Source: Croceibacter atlanticus HTCC2559 (GTDB lineage: Bacteria > Bacteroidota > Bacteroidia > Flavobacteriales > Flavobacteriaceae). From it: a stretch of 64,000 bases of DNA. This document shows positions 34,165 to 41,727 of this stretch, piece by piece. The stretch covers positions 2,690,501-2,754,500 of the forward strand of contig NC_014230.1 of the NCBI RefSeq assembly GCF_000196315.1, given 5' to 3'. The position numbers and the translations under genes were made by a program. The notes below the pieces were generated by a model. It was not told where the DNA came from and searched no databases. It was given only the letters and a program-made list of their open reading frames with translations. Positions within the stretch are counted from its first letter, which is position 1. Each line of letters opens with the position of its first letter.

Positions 34165-35283
34165 ATGAAATTTATCGTTTCCAGTACCTATTTATTGAAA
34201 CAACTTCAAGTTTTAGGCGGCGTTATTAATACTAGTAATACTTTACCTATCCTAGATAACTTTCTTTTTGAGTTAGACAATAACTCATTAAAGATATCTG
34301 CATCAGACCTTGAGACCACCATGGTTTCTACTATAGATGTAGAAAGTGATAGTCAAGGAAGTATTGCCGTTCCTGCTCGTTTACTTTTAGATACATTAAA
34401 AACGTTTCCAGAACAGCCACTTACCTTCGTTAAAGAAGATAATAATACTATTGAAATAAGCTCTAACCACGGTAAATACGCGGTTGCCTATGCAGATGGT
34501 GAAGAGTTTCCTAATGCAGTTGCTTTAGAAGACCCTAGCCAAACAGTACTAAATGGAGATGTACTAGCAACAGCAATAAGCAAAACTATCTTTGCATCTG
34601 GTAATGACGATTTAAGACCAGTAATGAGCGGTGTCTTTTTTCAATTTGCTAAAGACGGCTTAACTTTTGTAGCTACAGATGCCCACAAGCTTGTTAAATA
34701 TTCTCGCACAGATGTTTCTGCTACAAATGAAGCTGAATTCATTATGCCTAAAAAACCTTTAACTTTATTAAAAGGAATTTTAGCAGGAAGTGATAGTGAT
34801 GTTACTGTTGAGTATAATGAAAGTAATGCACGCTTCACTTTTGATAATGTAGAGCTTATCTGTCGTTTAATAGACGGTAAGTACCCAAATTACGAAGCTG
34901 TAATACCAAAAGAGAACCCAAACAAATTAACTATAGACCGATCTCAATTTTTAAACTCTGTAAAACGTGTGTCTATTTTCTCTAACAAGACCACTCACCA
35001 AGTACGTTTAAAAATTGCTGGTAGCGAGTTAAATATTTCTGCAGAAGATATAGATTACTCTAATAAAGCAGAAGAGCGTTTAACTTGTGCTTATCAAGGA
35101 GATGATATGCAAATTGGTTTTAATAGCCGTTTCTTAAGTGAAATGCTAAACAATCTTAATGCTAACGAAGTTCAGTTAGAAATGAGCTTACCTAATCGCG
35201 CAGGTATCCTAACTCCAGTTGATGGATTAGATGAAGGCGAATTAGTTACAATGCTTGTTATGCCTGTTATGCTTAACAGCTAA
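34165..35283 (+). CDS. dnaN: DNA polymerase III sliding clamp (beta subunit)
   Basis: A 372-aa clamp protein with three repeated domains. Recognisable segments are SNTLPILDNFLFEL near residue 25, FFQFAKDGLTFVATDAHKL in domain 2 and GKYPNYEAVIPKENPNKL; the C-terminus is VMPVMLNS, where many clamps end in MPMRL. It holds the polymerase on DNA and recruits repair proteins. It is not next to dnaA or recF here, as is common in Bacteroidota. Own promoter and terminator. Confidence 0.96.
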   Translation: MKFIVSSTYLLKQLQVLGGVINTSNTLPILDNFLFELDNNSLKISASDLETTMVSTIDVESDSQGSIAVPARLLLDTLKTFPEQPLTFVKEDNNTIEISSNHGKYAVAYADGEEFPNAVALEDPSQTVLNGDVLATAISKTIFASGNDDLRPVMSGVFFQFAKDGLTFVATDAHKLVKYSRTDVSATNEAEFIMPKKPLTLLKGILAGSDSDVTVEYNESNARFTFDNVELICRLIDGKYPNYEAVIPKENPNKLTIDRSQFLNSVKRVSIFSNKTTHQVRLKIAGSELNISAEDIDYSNKAEERLTCAYQGDDMQIGFNSRFLSEMLNNLNANEVQLEMSLPNRAGILTPVDGLDEGELVTMLVMPVMLNS

Positions 35284-35307
35284 CCTAACTCACATTATCA
35301 TAGTATA

Positions 35308-35334
35308 AAGAATCTGCTTTTAGCAGATTCTTTT
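35308..35334 (+). terminator. Terminator after dnaN
   Basis: Stem AAAGAATCTGC / GCAGATTCTTT with a short TTTTA loop. Confidence 0.9.
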
Positions 35335-35370
35335 GGTTTAAGACCTTATCTTTATTAAAAAAACTGCTTA

Positions 35371-37659
35371 ATGATGCGCCACCTTTTAGTAGTGTTTAGC
35401 TTTTTTGCTATAGCTACCACTTACGCCCAAACCAACAATACTGAAATTCTTATAGTTTCTGAAGATAACATACCTCTCGAAGATGTAATAGCCTATAAAT
35501 CTTCTAATGTAATTGCCACCTCCAACGATAAAGGCATTCTTTCTTTTAAAAATCCGTCTACTGAAGAGTTTATTTTAAGATTAACTTTAAAAGACTTTAA
35601 ACCTGTAAGCCTTAAAATTTCACCCAATACATTTAAATATACTGTAGTTCTTTCAAAAGCTGAAGAGGAGCTTAATACAGTAATTCTCGCATCTACCTAT
35701 CAAAAAGAAAGTAAGGTTTTAATACCTACAACATCTGTTACCGCAGAAAGTATTGCCGAAGGCTCACCAATAGATTTAGTAGATGCCATAAACGAAACAA
35801 GTGGTGTTTATATACAACGCGGAGCAATTAACACAAATAGAATCACTATTCGTGGTATTGGTTCCAGAACATTATTTGGCACCAATAAGATTAGAGCCTA
35901 CTTTAATGGGTTTCCCATTACTAATGGTATAGGCGAAACAGCTATCGATATTTTTAACACGCAAGATATTGCTAGTATAGAAATTATTAAAGGGCCAAAA
36001 GCTACCCAATATGGTGCTAATCTTGGAGGTACATTATTGTTAAACTCTAAAGACCCCAAAAAGGAAGGTTTAGTTTTAAAAAATACGGTAACCATTGGCT
36101 CATTCGAGTTGTTTAAAGAGAGTTTATCCTTAAACTTGAAGGAAGACAAACTTTCATTACATCTAAATGCAGATCACCAAGAACATGAAGGTTATAGAGA
36201 AAACAATCGTTATAATAGAAATGCATTATTTATAAACACGTCCTACACTTTAAATAAAACATTTACCATAAATGGTTTGGTGCAACATATAAATAACTTT
36301 GCCCAAATTCCTAGTTCTCTAAATCTTACAGATTTTAATGAAGACCCGACGCAAGCTGCATTTACATGGGCACAATCTCAAGGTTTTGAAGACAATAGGC
36401 AAACATTAGTAGGACTTGGCCTTTCCTCTAATATTTCAGATTCTTGGAGTAATGCCACTAATGTATATTATAGTTATTTAGACCACTATGAGCCTAGACC
36501 TTTTAATATACTTGCAGAAATTACAAATACTTATGGCGTTCGAACAGTTTTTGCAAATACATTTAACCTTAACATGAAAAGTGCAAATTTAAGTTTTGGA
36601 GTAGAGTTTAACCAAGACCACTATGTAGTGACTACAACTGAAAATTTATATGAAGACAATAATGGTAATGGAAGCTTAGAAGGTAGTTTATTAAGTGATA
36701 ATACAGAGATTAGATCACAGCTTCAACTGTTTGGAACAAGTACTTTACCAATTACAGAAAAACTAACGGCAGAAATAGGTTTGCATTTAAATAAAACTTC
36801 TTACAACTTAGATGACAATTTTAATGAAGCTGAAGCTAACACAAGTGCAGACAGAGAATTTGATATTATTGTTGCTCCAAATCTTAGTTTGCTTTACAAG
36901 CTTAATAATACTGTAACTACGTATTTAAACATTAGTAGAGGATTTAATTACCCAAGTTTGGAGGAAACTCTTACACCAGATGGTATTATAAATACAGATA
37001 TAGGTCCGGAAATTGGCTGGAATTATGAAGTAGGCACAACATTGTCTTTACTTAAACAACGCTTACAAATTAATGCTGCTGCTTACCTCCTATCTGTAAA
37101 CGACTTACTGGTTGCAGAACGTGTGGGTAACGATCAATTTATTGGCAGAAATGCAGGACAAACAGACCATAAAGGCATAGAAATATCAATAGACTACAAG
37201 CAAAATATAGTTGAACAGCTTCAATTTAAAACCTTTTTAAATGCGGAGTTTAACGCCCATAAATTTATAGACTTTGTAGATGGAGACTCAGACTTTTCTG
37301 GAAACGATTTAACAGGAGTACCATCAGAGAAAATAAATGCTGGTATTTCTTTACAACATACAAGTGGTTTTTTCTTCTCTTCACAGTTACAATATATTGG
37401 AGAACAACCAATAACAGATGCTAATACGCTTTATGCTGAAGATTATACAACACTAAGATTAAGTGGTGGTTACAATCAGTCTTTTAATGAAAAATTAAGT
37501 CTAGAAGTAAAAGGAGGCGTTAATAACGTGACAGATATAGCTTATGCATCTTCCATATTAATTAACGCCTCTTCTTTTGGAAATAGCCTACCTAGATACT
37601 ACTATCCAGGTTTGCCTCGCCATTATTTTGCTAGTTTATCTTTAAACTATAATTTTTAA
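35371..37659 (+). CDS. TonB-dependent receptor (FecA-like) with carboxypeptidase-like N-domain
   Basis: A 762-aa outer-membrane receptor. After a signal peptide (ends TYAQ) comes a short CarboxypepD_reg-like domain (about 22-95), then a plug with TSGVYIQRGAINTNRITIRG and GPKATQYGANLGGTLLLNS, and a barrel ending in the C-terminal aromatic NYNF. FecA-like receptors import iron chelates; no siderophore or iron genes adjoin, so the ligand is open. The mRNA starts after the dnaN terminator; a -7-like TATCTTTA lies at 35347-35354. Its stop is one base from the end of the convergent DUF4870 gene. Confidence 0.9.
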   Translation: MMRHLLVVFSFFAIATTYAQTNNTEILIVSEDNIPLEDVIAYKSSNVIATSNDKGILSFKNPSTEEFILRLTLKDFKPVSLKISPNTFKYTVVLSKAEEELNTVILASTYQKESKVLIPTTSVTAESIAEGSPIDLVDAINETSGVYIQRGAINTNRITIRGIGSRTLFGTNKIRAYFNGFPITNGIGETAIDIFNTQDIASIEIIKGPKATQYGANLGGTLLLNSKDPKKEGLVLKNTVTIGSFELFKESLSLNLKEDKLSLHLNADHQEHEGYRENNRYNRNALFINTSYTLNKTFTINGLVQHINNFAQIPSSLNLTDFNEDPTQAAFTWAQSQGFEDNRQTLVGLGLSSNISDSWSNATNVYYSYLDHYEPRPFNILAEITNTYGVRTVFANTFNLNMKSANLSFGVEFNQDHYVVTTTENLYEDNNGNGSLEGSLLSDNTEIRSQLQLFGTSTLPITEKLTAEIGLHLNKTSYNLDDNFNEAEANTSADREFDIIVAPNLSLLYKLNNTVTTYLNISRGFNYPSLEETLTPDGIINTDIGPEIGWNYEVGTTLSLLKQRLQINAAAYLLSVNDLLVAERVGNDQFIGRNAGQTDHKGIEISIDYKQNIVEQLQFKTFLNAEFNAHKFIDFVDGDSDFSGNDLTGVPSEKINAGISLQHTSGFFFSSQLQYIGEQPITDANTLYAEDYTTLRLSGGYNQSFNEKLSLEVKGGVNNVTDIAYASSILINASSFGNSLPRYYYPGLPRHYFASLSLNYNF

Positions 37660-37660
37660 C

Positions 37661-37999
37661 TTATTTAAGAATTTGTATAGTTAATGGGTACTTTACCTCT
37701 TCGCCATTACTAACCCTAATTGCATTAAGTATAGGGAAAATTAGGGCGATTAAACCTATTCCTATAAGACCTAAAATACCTAAACCAAATAACAGAATAA
37801 GTGGAATACATATAATACTGTAAATTATAATACTTATTTGAAAGTTTACTATGTCTTTTCCCTGTTGGTCTAAAGCAAATACTTCATCTTTCTTAAAAGC
37901 CCAGATAATAAGTGGTACAATTAAACCGCCAATACCAGTAATATAGGTTAATAATTGACTTAAATGTGTAATAACGAGTAATGATTTGTCTTCTCTCAT
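37661..37999 (-). CDS. DUF4870 membrane protein
   Basis: A 112-aa protein with three membrane helices. The DUF4870 signature is the N-terminal THLSQLLTYITGIGGLIVPL, then KKDEVFALDQQGKDIVNFQ and the Gly-rich last helix pair, ending in a short EEVKYPLTIQ tail. The family is widespread and of unknown function. Single gene, convergent with the TonB receptor. Confidence 0.88.
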   Translation of the reverse strand: MREDKSLLVITHLSQLLTYITGIGGLIVPLIIWAFKKDEVFALDQQGKDIVNFQISIIIYSIICIPLILLFGLGILGLIGIGLIALIFPILNAIRVSNGEEVKYPLTIQILK

Positions 38000-38082
38000 G
38001 ATAGTTGATTTTAATTGATTGATGTACTTATATGACGTGCTAATCTCTATTTTGTTACACTTTATCTTGACTTCTAATTTAG

Positions 38083-38090
38083 TACTTTTG
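38083..38090 (+). promoter_or_regulatory. -7 promoter element TACTTTTG directly before mnmE
   Basis: Exact TAnnTTTG match ending only 4 bases before the ATG at 38095, which would give a leaderless or nearly leaderless mRNA. Confidence 0.55.
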
Positions 38091-38094
38091 CAAG

Positions 38095-39504
38095 ATGAAA
38101 ATTAATGACACCATTGTAGCATTAGCAACAGCATCTGGCGCAGGTGCAATTGCCATTATAAGAGTTTCAGGTAAAGATGCCATAGAAATTGTAAACCCGT
38201 TATTTTCTGCTAAAAGTGGGAAGCAACTAAAAGATGTAAACTCTCATACAATACATTTAGGTGATGTTAAAGACAACGCAAAAATTATTGATGAAGCCTT
38301 GGTTTCTGTCTTTAAAGGAACCAAATCTTATACTGGAGAACCTACTGTTGAAATTTCTTGTCATGGTAGTCATTATATTCAACAGGAAATTATTCAACTG
38401 TTATTAAGAAAAGGTTGTCGTGCAGCTAATCCTGGTGAGTTTACCTTGCGTGCATTTATTAATGGCAAGATGGATCTTAGCCAAGCAGAAGCTGTAGCAG
38501 ATCTTATTGCAAGTGATAATGAAGCGTCTCACCAATTGGCATTACAACAAATGCGAGGTGGCTTTTCAACCGAAATTGCTAAGCTAAGAGAAGAATTATT
38601 AAATTTTGCCTCATTAATAGAACTTGAATTAGATTTTGCTGAAGAAGATGTAGAGTTTGCTAATCGAGACGAATTTCAAAATTTGGTAACAAGAATACAG
38701 ACCGTTTTAAAACGTCTTATAGACTCTTTTGCAACTGGAAACGTTATAAAAAACGGGATTCCTATCGCAATTGTTGGAGAACCAAACGTAGGAAAATCTA
38801 CATTACTTAATGCACTTTTAAATGAAGAACGCGCTATTGTTAGTGATATCGCTGGAACGACCAGAGATACTATTGAAGATGAAATAAGCATTGGTGGTAT
38901 TGGTTTCAGGTTTATTGATACTGCTGGTATACGTGAAACAAAAGATGTGATTGAAGGTTTAGGTATTAAAAAAACCTTCGAGAAAATTGAAAAAAGTCAA
39001 GTAACCGTCTATTTGTTCGATGCGAGTTTAATTAAAAATGACGCTATAAGGATTAAAAATCTTAAAGTTGAAGTTGAAAAGATAAAAAATAGATTTCCGC
39101 AGAAACCACTTTTAGTCATTGCCAATAAAATTGATGCTTTACTAGATAGCGAAATTCAAAATTTAATAGACAATTTAAAACCGCATACTACGCACCTACT
39201 TACTATATCTGCTAAAACAGGACTAGGTATTGAAGAGCTACAAACAACACTGCTAGATTTTGTGAATACTGGAGCATTAAAAAACAATGATACCATAATA
39301 ACCAATTCACGCCATTACGATGCTTTATTAAAAGCTTTAGAAGAAATAAACAAGGTTCAAGATGGCTTAAATGCCAATTTACCAAGTGATCTTATGGCTA
39401 TTGATATTCGTCAAGCATTATTTCACTTTGGAGAAATTACAGGACAAGTAACCAATGACGAATTGCTAGGTAATATATTTGCAAATTTCTGTATCGGAAA
39501 GTAG
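38095..39504 (+). CDS. mnmE: tRNA-modifying GTPase MnmE
   Basis: A 469-aa enzyme that, with MnmG, makes the cmnm5 modification at U34 of tRNAs reading two-box codons. The N-terminal folate-binding domain starts NDTIVALATASGAGAIAIIR; the central GTPase domain has G1 GEPNVGKST, G3 DTAGI and G4 NKID; the C-terminus is the conserved FCIGK with the catalytic Cys. Length and domains are complete. MnmG is not in the window. Confidence 0.97.
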   Translation: MKINDTIVALATASGAGAIAIIRVSGKDAIEIVNPLFSAKSGKQLKDVNSHTIHLGDVKDNAKIIDEALVSVFKGTKSYTGEPTVEISCHGSHYIQQEIIQLLLRKGCRAANPGEFTLRAFINGKMDLSQAEAVADLIASDNEASHQLALQQMRGGFSTEIAKLREELLNFASLIELELDFAEEDVEFANRDEFQNLVTRIQTVLKRLIDSFATGNVIKNGIPIAIVGEPNVGKSTLLNALLNEERAIVSDIAGTTRDTIEDEISIGGIGFRFIDTAGIRETKDVIEGLGIKKTFEKIEKSQVTVYLFDASLIKNDAIRIKNLKVEVEKIKNRFPQKPLLVIANKIDALLDSEIQNLIDNLKPHTTHLLTISAKTGLGIEELQTTLLDFVNTGALKNNDTIITNSRHYDALLKALEEINKVQDGLNANLPSDLMAIDIRQALFHFGEITGQVTNDELLGNIFANFCIGK

Positions 39505-39638
39505 GCTATTATTGTATAAAAGATAGTTTTCACCTTCATTTATTACTTACTTGTTAAAAAAAGGACTTTAATTAGTTAAGTTTTACCCAATTCCTCAAGA
39601 TTATTGGCTAAATACTTTCTATTAGAAATTAAGCCCTT

Positions 39639-39646
39639 AGCTTTGC
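39639..39646 (+). promoter_or_regulatory. -7 promoter element TAGCTTTG for the FKBP gene
   Basis: Exact TAnnTTTG match, 28 bases before the ATG at 39675. Confidence 0.65.
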
Positions 39647-39674
39647 ACAACTTATAAACGATAAAACAAACGAC

Positions 39675-40103
39675 ATGAGTCAAGTAAAAGAAAATGATAC
39701 TGTAAAAGTACATTACACAGGAAAGCTTCAAGACGGACAAGTTTTTGATAGCTCTGTAGACAGAGAGCCTTTAGAATTCACTTTAGGTCAAGGTATGCTT
39801 ATTCCTGGTTTTGAAAAAGGAATCATTGACATGAAGGTTGAAGAAAAAAAGACAATAAATATTCCTAAGGATGAAGCTTATGGAGATGTTCAGAAAGAAT
39901 TATTTCAGGCAGTTCCTAAAGACCAACTTCCACAGGAAATTAAGCCAGAAGTAGGAATGGGATTAGTTTCTAAGAACCCTGATGGTTCTGAAAGACAACT
40001 AAGAGTTGCAGAAGTAAACGATGATCATATCGTTGTTGATGCAAATCACCCACTTGCTGGTAAAGATTTAGTATTTGATCTTGAATTAGTAGAGATTAAG
40101 TAA
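39675..40103 (+). CDS. SlyD-type FKBP peptidyl-prolyl isomerase
   Basis: A 142-aa cytosolic protein with an FKBP domain (VHYTGKLQDGQVFDSS, PLEFTLGQGMLIPGFEKGI) interrupted after AYGDV by the insert-in-flap chaperone domain typical of SlyD (about 70-120), closing with HPLAGKDLVFDLELVEI. The His-rich metal-binding tail of E. coli SlyD is missing. It speeds proline cis-trans isomerisation during folding. Single gene with promoter and terminator. Confidence 0.93.
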   Translation: MSQVKENDTVKVHYTGKLQDGQVFDSSVDREPLEFTLGQGMLIPGFEKGIIDMKVEEKKTINIPKDEAYGDVQKELFQAVPKDQLPQEIKPEVGMGLVSKNPDGSERQLRVAEVNDDHIVVDANHPLAGKDLVFDLELVEIK

Positions 40104-40125
40104 TTTACCTTTACAATTATATTAG

Positions 40126-40156
40126 AAAGCTCAGATATTTTATCTGGGCTTTTTTA
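40126..40156 (+). terminator. Terminator after the FKBP gene
   Basis: Stem AAGCTCAGATA / TATCTGGGCTT (one G-T pair) followed by T-run. Confidence 0.88.
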
Positions 40157-40198
40157 GTTTATTTATAATCTCAACATTAAAAGAGTTAATTTTACAAC

Positions 40199-40345
40199 AT
40201 GTCTAAAAAAGGTAAAATTAAGAACGGGAAAAATAAAGCTCTCCACACCAAACTCCTAAAGCAGAAAAAGGATAAGAAACGTGAGAAGGAAGATGCTCGT
40301 AAAGCACGTTTAAAAGCAATAATTAAAAGCGCTAAAGAAGAATAG
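40199..40345 (+). CDS. Small highly basic protein (48 aa)
   Basis: ATG to TAG encodes a 48-aa protein of which nearly half is Lys or Arg: it starts MSKKGKIKNGKNKALHTKLL and ends KAIIKSAKEE. No Cys, no Trp, predicted single helix. The composition resembles small ribosome- or nucleic-acid-associated proteins. I support it because the frame is open, has a sensible ATG after a terminator, and shows strong amino-acid bias not expected of random AT-rich DNA. Function unknown. Confidence 0.65.
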   Translation: MSKKGKIKNGKNKALHTKLLKQKKDKKREKEDARKARLKAIIKSAKEE

Positions 40346-40374
40346 CACAACATAATAATAGTACCAAACTTCAT

Positions 40375-40578
40375 TTAAAAATCACTGGCTTCTAATACAA
40401 ATAACGATTCGACCGTAGTCTCAAAACACTTGGCAATTTTAAGTGATAAAACAGTTGAAGGCACATAACGACCAGACTCTATTGAAATAATAGTTTGTCG
40501 TGAAACACTAAGATACTCAGCCAAATCTACTTGAGTTACCTTTTTTGTTTTTCTTACCTCCTTTACATTATTTTTCAT
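40375..40578 (-). CDS. XRE-family regulator (YgzD-like, 67 aa)
   Basis: A minimal helix-turn-helix protein: from ATG 40578 the sequence is MKNNVKEVRKTKKVTQVDLA, then EYLSVSRQTIISIESGRYVPS and SLKIAKCFETTVESLF. The frame is open further upstream, but that part lies inside the membrane protein gene and looks like a shadow. It overlaps the end of the membrane protein gene by 11 bases, so the two are coupled. Such pairs of a small XRE regulator and a four-helix membrane protein are common in Bacteroidota and Firmicutes; function unclear. Confidence 0.88.
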   Translation of the reverse strand: MKNNVKEVRKTKKVTQVDLAEYLSVSRQTIISIESGRYVPSTVLSLKIAKCFETTVESLFVLEASDF

Positions 40579-41014
40579 ACCTAAAGATTCTAAAATGAAT
40601 AATGTAGTTAAAACGAAGTATATAAGTAATCCAAAAAAAGAGGATTGCAATACTAAGAAATAGCATTACACCAGCATCTTTTGGTGGGTTGTTCATAAAA
40701 CCAATAACCATAATACCCAATACTAAAGCTATCATTTGTAGTAAGGCAGCAAACTGAAAAGACTCTAACCTTACATTCTTAATCATTTCATCTTCTACTT
40801 TTTCTTTTGAAAATGCTAAAGCATAAGTTCCAAATAAGAAGGTAAAAAAACCAAGAATAGCAACACTCATATTTAAAATAGTGGCGTCTGTTATTCCTAA
40901 TAACTGTGAAAGTTTTGAAACAAACCCCAATTGCATAAAAACCCAAAGGCATAAACCAATAGGCGCTACTATTAAACCAATCTTTTTATAGCGGTGTGAT
41001 AACAATTTGAACAT
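40568..41014 (-). CDS. Four-helix membrane protein paired with the XRE regulator
   Basis: A 148-aa protein with four hydrophobic helices (about 12-30, 48-67, 88-106, 116-135) and a basic N-terminus (KLLSHRYKK). An acidic helix KEKVEDEMIKNVRLES lies in the cytosolic loop between helices 2 and 3. Its gene is followed with overlap by the XRE regulator gene and preceded by an array of GTAAAG repeats that looks like the regulator's operator. No known domain that I can name with certainty. Confidence 0.8.
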   Translation of the reverse strand: MFKLLSHRYKKIGLIVAPIGLCLWVFMQLGFVSKLSQLLGITDATILNMSVAILGFFTFLFGTYALAFSKEKVEDEMIKNVRLESFQFAALLQMIALVLGIMVIGFMNNPPKDAGVMLFLSIAILFFWITYILRFNYIIHFRIFRYEK

Positions 41015-41025
41015 AGTAATATTTT

Positions 41026-41047
41026 GTAAAGTTTACTTTACGTAAAG
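41026..41047 (-). promoter_or_regulatory. GTAAAG repeat operator upstream of the membrane protein-XRE operon
   Basis: GTAAAG-TTTA-CTTTAC-GTAAAG: an inverted repeat (41026-41041) followed directly by a third GTAAAG at 41042-41047. It overlaps a -7-like TAGCTTTA (minus strand, 41050-41043), so a bound repressor would block the promoter. The co-transcribed XRE protein is the natural binder (inference). Confidence 0.5.
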
Positions 41048-41073
41048 CTAACTTAACATTTTATATATTACAA

Positions 41074-41493
41074 CTATTTATCATCTTTATTTTCAACACG
41101 TTCCCAGATTGAGTCTGCATTTAATTTAAAACTTCCCACAAAATCAAAATTACATTGGTGTGGCGCAATGATAGATAAAAAAGTTTCTGAGTTTTTACGT
41201 CTGTATAAGTGGTACGTTTCGCCAACTACAGGTTCAAAAGAAAACTTAGATTGGTAAATTAATTGATTGTACTCATATTCCTTGAGCATAGCTTCGTAAG
41301 CACTCTGCAACTCAGAGAATTTTGTCTTAATCTTATGGTTAACTTTATTTATGCTCCTGTTTTTCCAAGCTGTGGTATCGAGTGAAGTTATTTGCGGAGC
41401 ACCAAGATTTGTTGCATAGGTTTTTAAGCTAGCATCATATTTTTGATCTGCTTCATTAAATACAACGTTATCTGGTTTCTTTTTTTTAGACAT
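41074..41493 (-). CDS. DUF2452 protein
   Basis: A 139-aa cytosolic protein. It starts with a Lys-rich run and PDNVVFNEADQKYDASLKTY, followed by ATNLGAPQITSLDTTAWKN, which I recognise as DUF2452. The middle is helical (KFSELQSAYEAMLKEYEYNQ) and the end beta-rich, with YHLYRRKNSETFLSIIAP. Function unknown. It starts 8 bases after the stop of the small Lacal_2735 gene and is most likely in one operon with it. Confidence 0.85.
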   Translation of the reverse strand: MSKKKKPDNVVFNEADQKYDASLKTYATNLGAPQITSLDTTAWKNRSINKVNHKIKTKFSELQSAYEAMLKEYEYNQLIYQSKFSFEPVVGETYHLYRRKNSETFLSIIAPHQCNFDFVGSFKLNADSIWERVENKDDK

Positions 41494-41501
41494 CCTTTAG
41501 C

Positions 41502-41666
41502 TTATTCTAAATTTTCCATTTTATTTAAAAGTTCTTCAGCTTCAGCAACTTTTGCATCACTTGCCCTTCTATTAGATTTAGATAGCTTGTGTGCTTGCTC
41601 CATTAGCTTTGCATATTTAGCTTGAAGCTTCTCTTTCTCAGTCGATTTCTTAAATAATCCAAACAT
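41502..41666 (-). CDS. Lacal_2735-family small protein
   Basis: A 54-aa protein, MFGLFKKSTEKEKLQAKYAK at the start and AKVAEAEELLNKMENLE at the end, with the middle LMEQAHKLSKSNRRASD. This is the Lacal_2735 family of short helical proteins found in Flavobacteriia; function unknown. One charged amphipathic helix pair, no membrane span. It precedes the DUF2452 gene by 8 bases. A perfect inverted repeat lies directly before the ATG. Confidence 0.88.
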   Translation of the reverse strand: MFGLFKKSTEKEKLQAKYAKLMEQAHKLSKSNRRASDAKVAEAEELLNKMENLE

Positions 41667-41669
41667 AAC

Positions 41670-41689
41670 GTATCTTTTAGTAAAGATAC
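41670..41689 (-). promoter_or_regulatory. 20-bp perfect inverted repeat before the Lacal_2735 gene
   Basis: GTATCTTT-TAGT-AAAGATAC. The minus-strand half contains TATCTTTA, one base from the TAnnTTTG consensus, so the palindrome may be operator and promoter at once. No T-run, so not a terminator. Confidence 0.4.
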
Positions 41690-41727
41690 AGTTTTGTTTA
41701 GTTATTATCTAAAAAGACTAAACAATA

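Noticed and set aside
40192-40374. Open frame on the minus strand opposite the small basic gene
   Set aside because: Phe/Leu/Ser-rich translation is the usual antisense of a Lys-rich coding strand; the plus-strand frame has better composition and start.
40568-40650. N-terminal 24 residues of the longer XRE frame
   Set aside because: They lie inside the membrane protein gene and read as an out-of-frame hydrophobic run; ATG 40578 starts the real domain.
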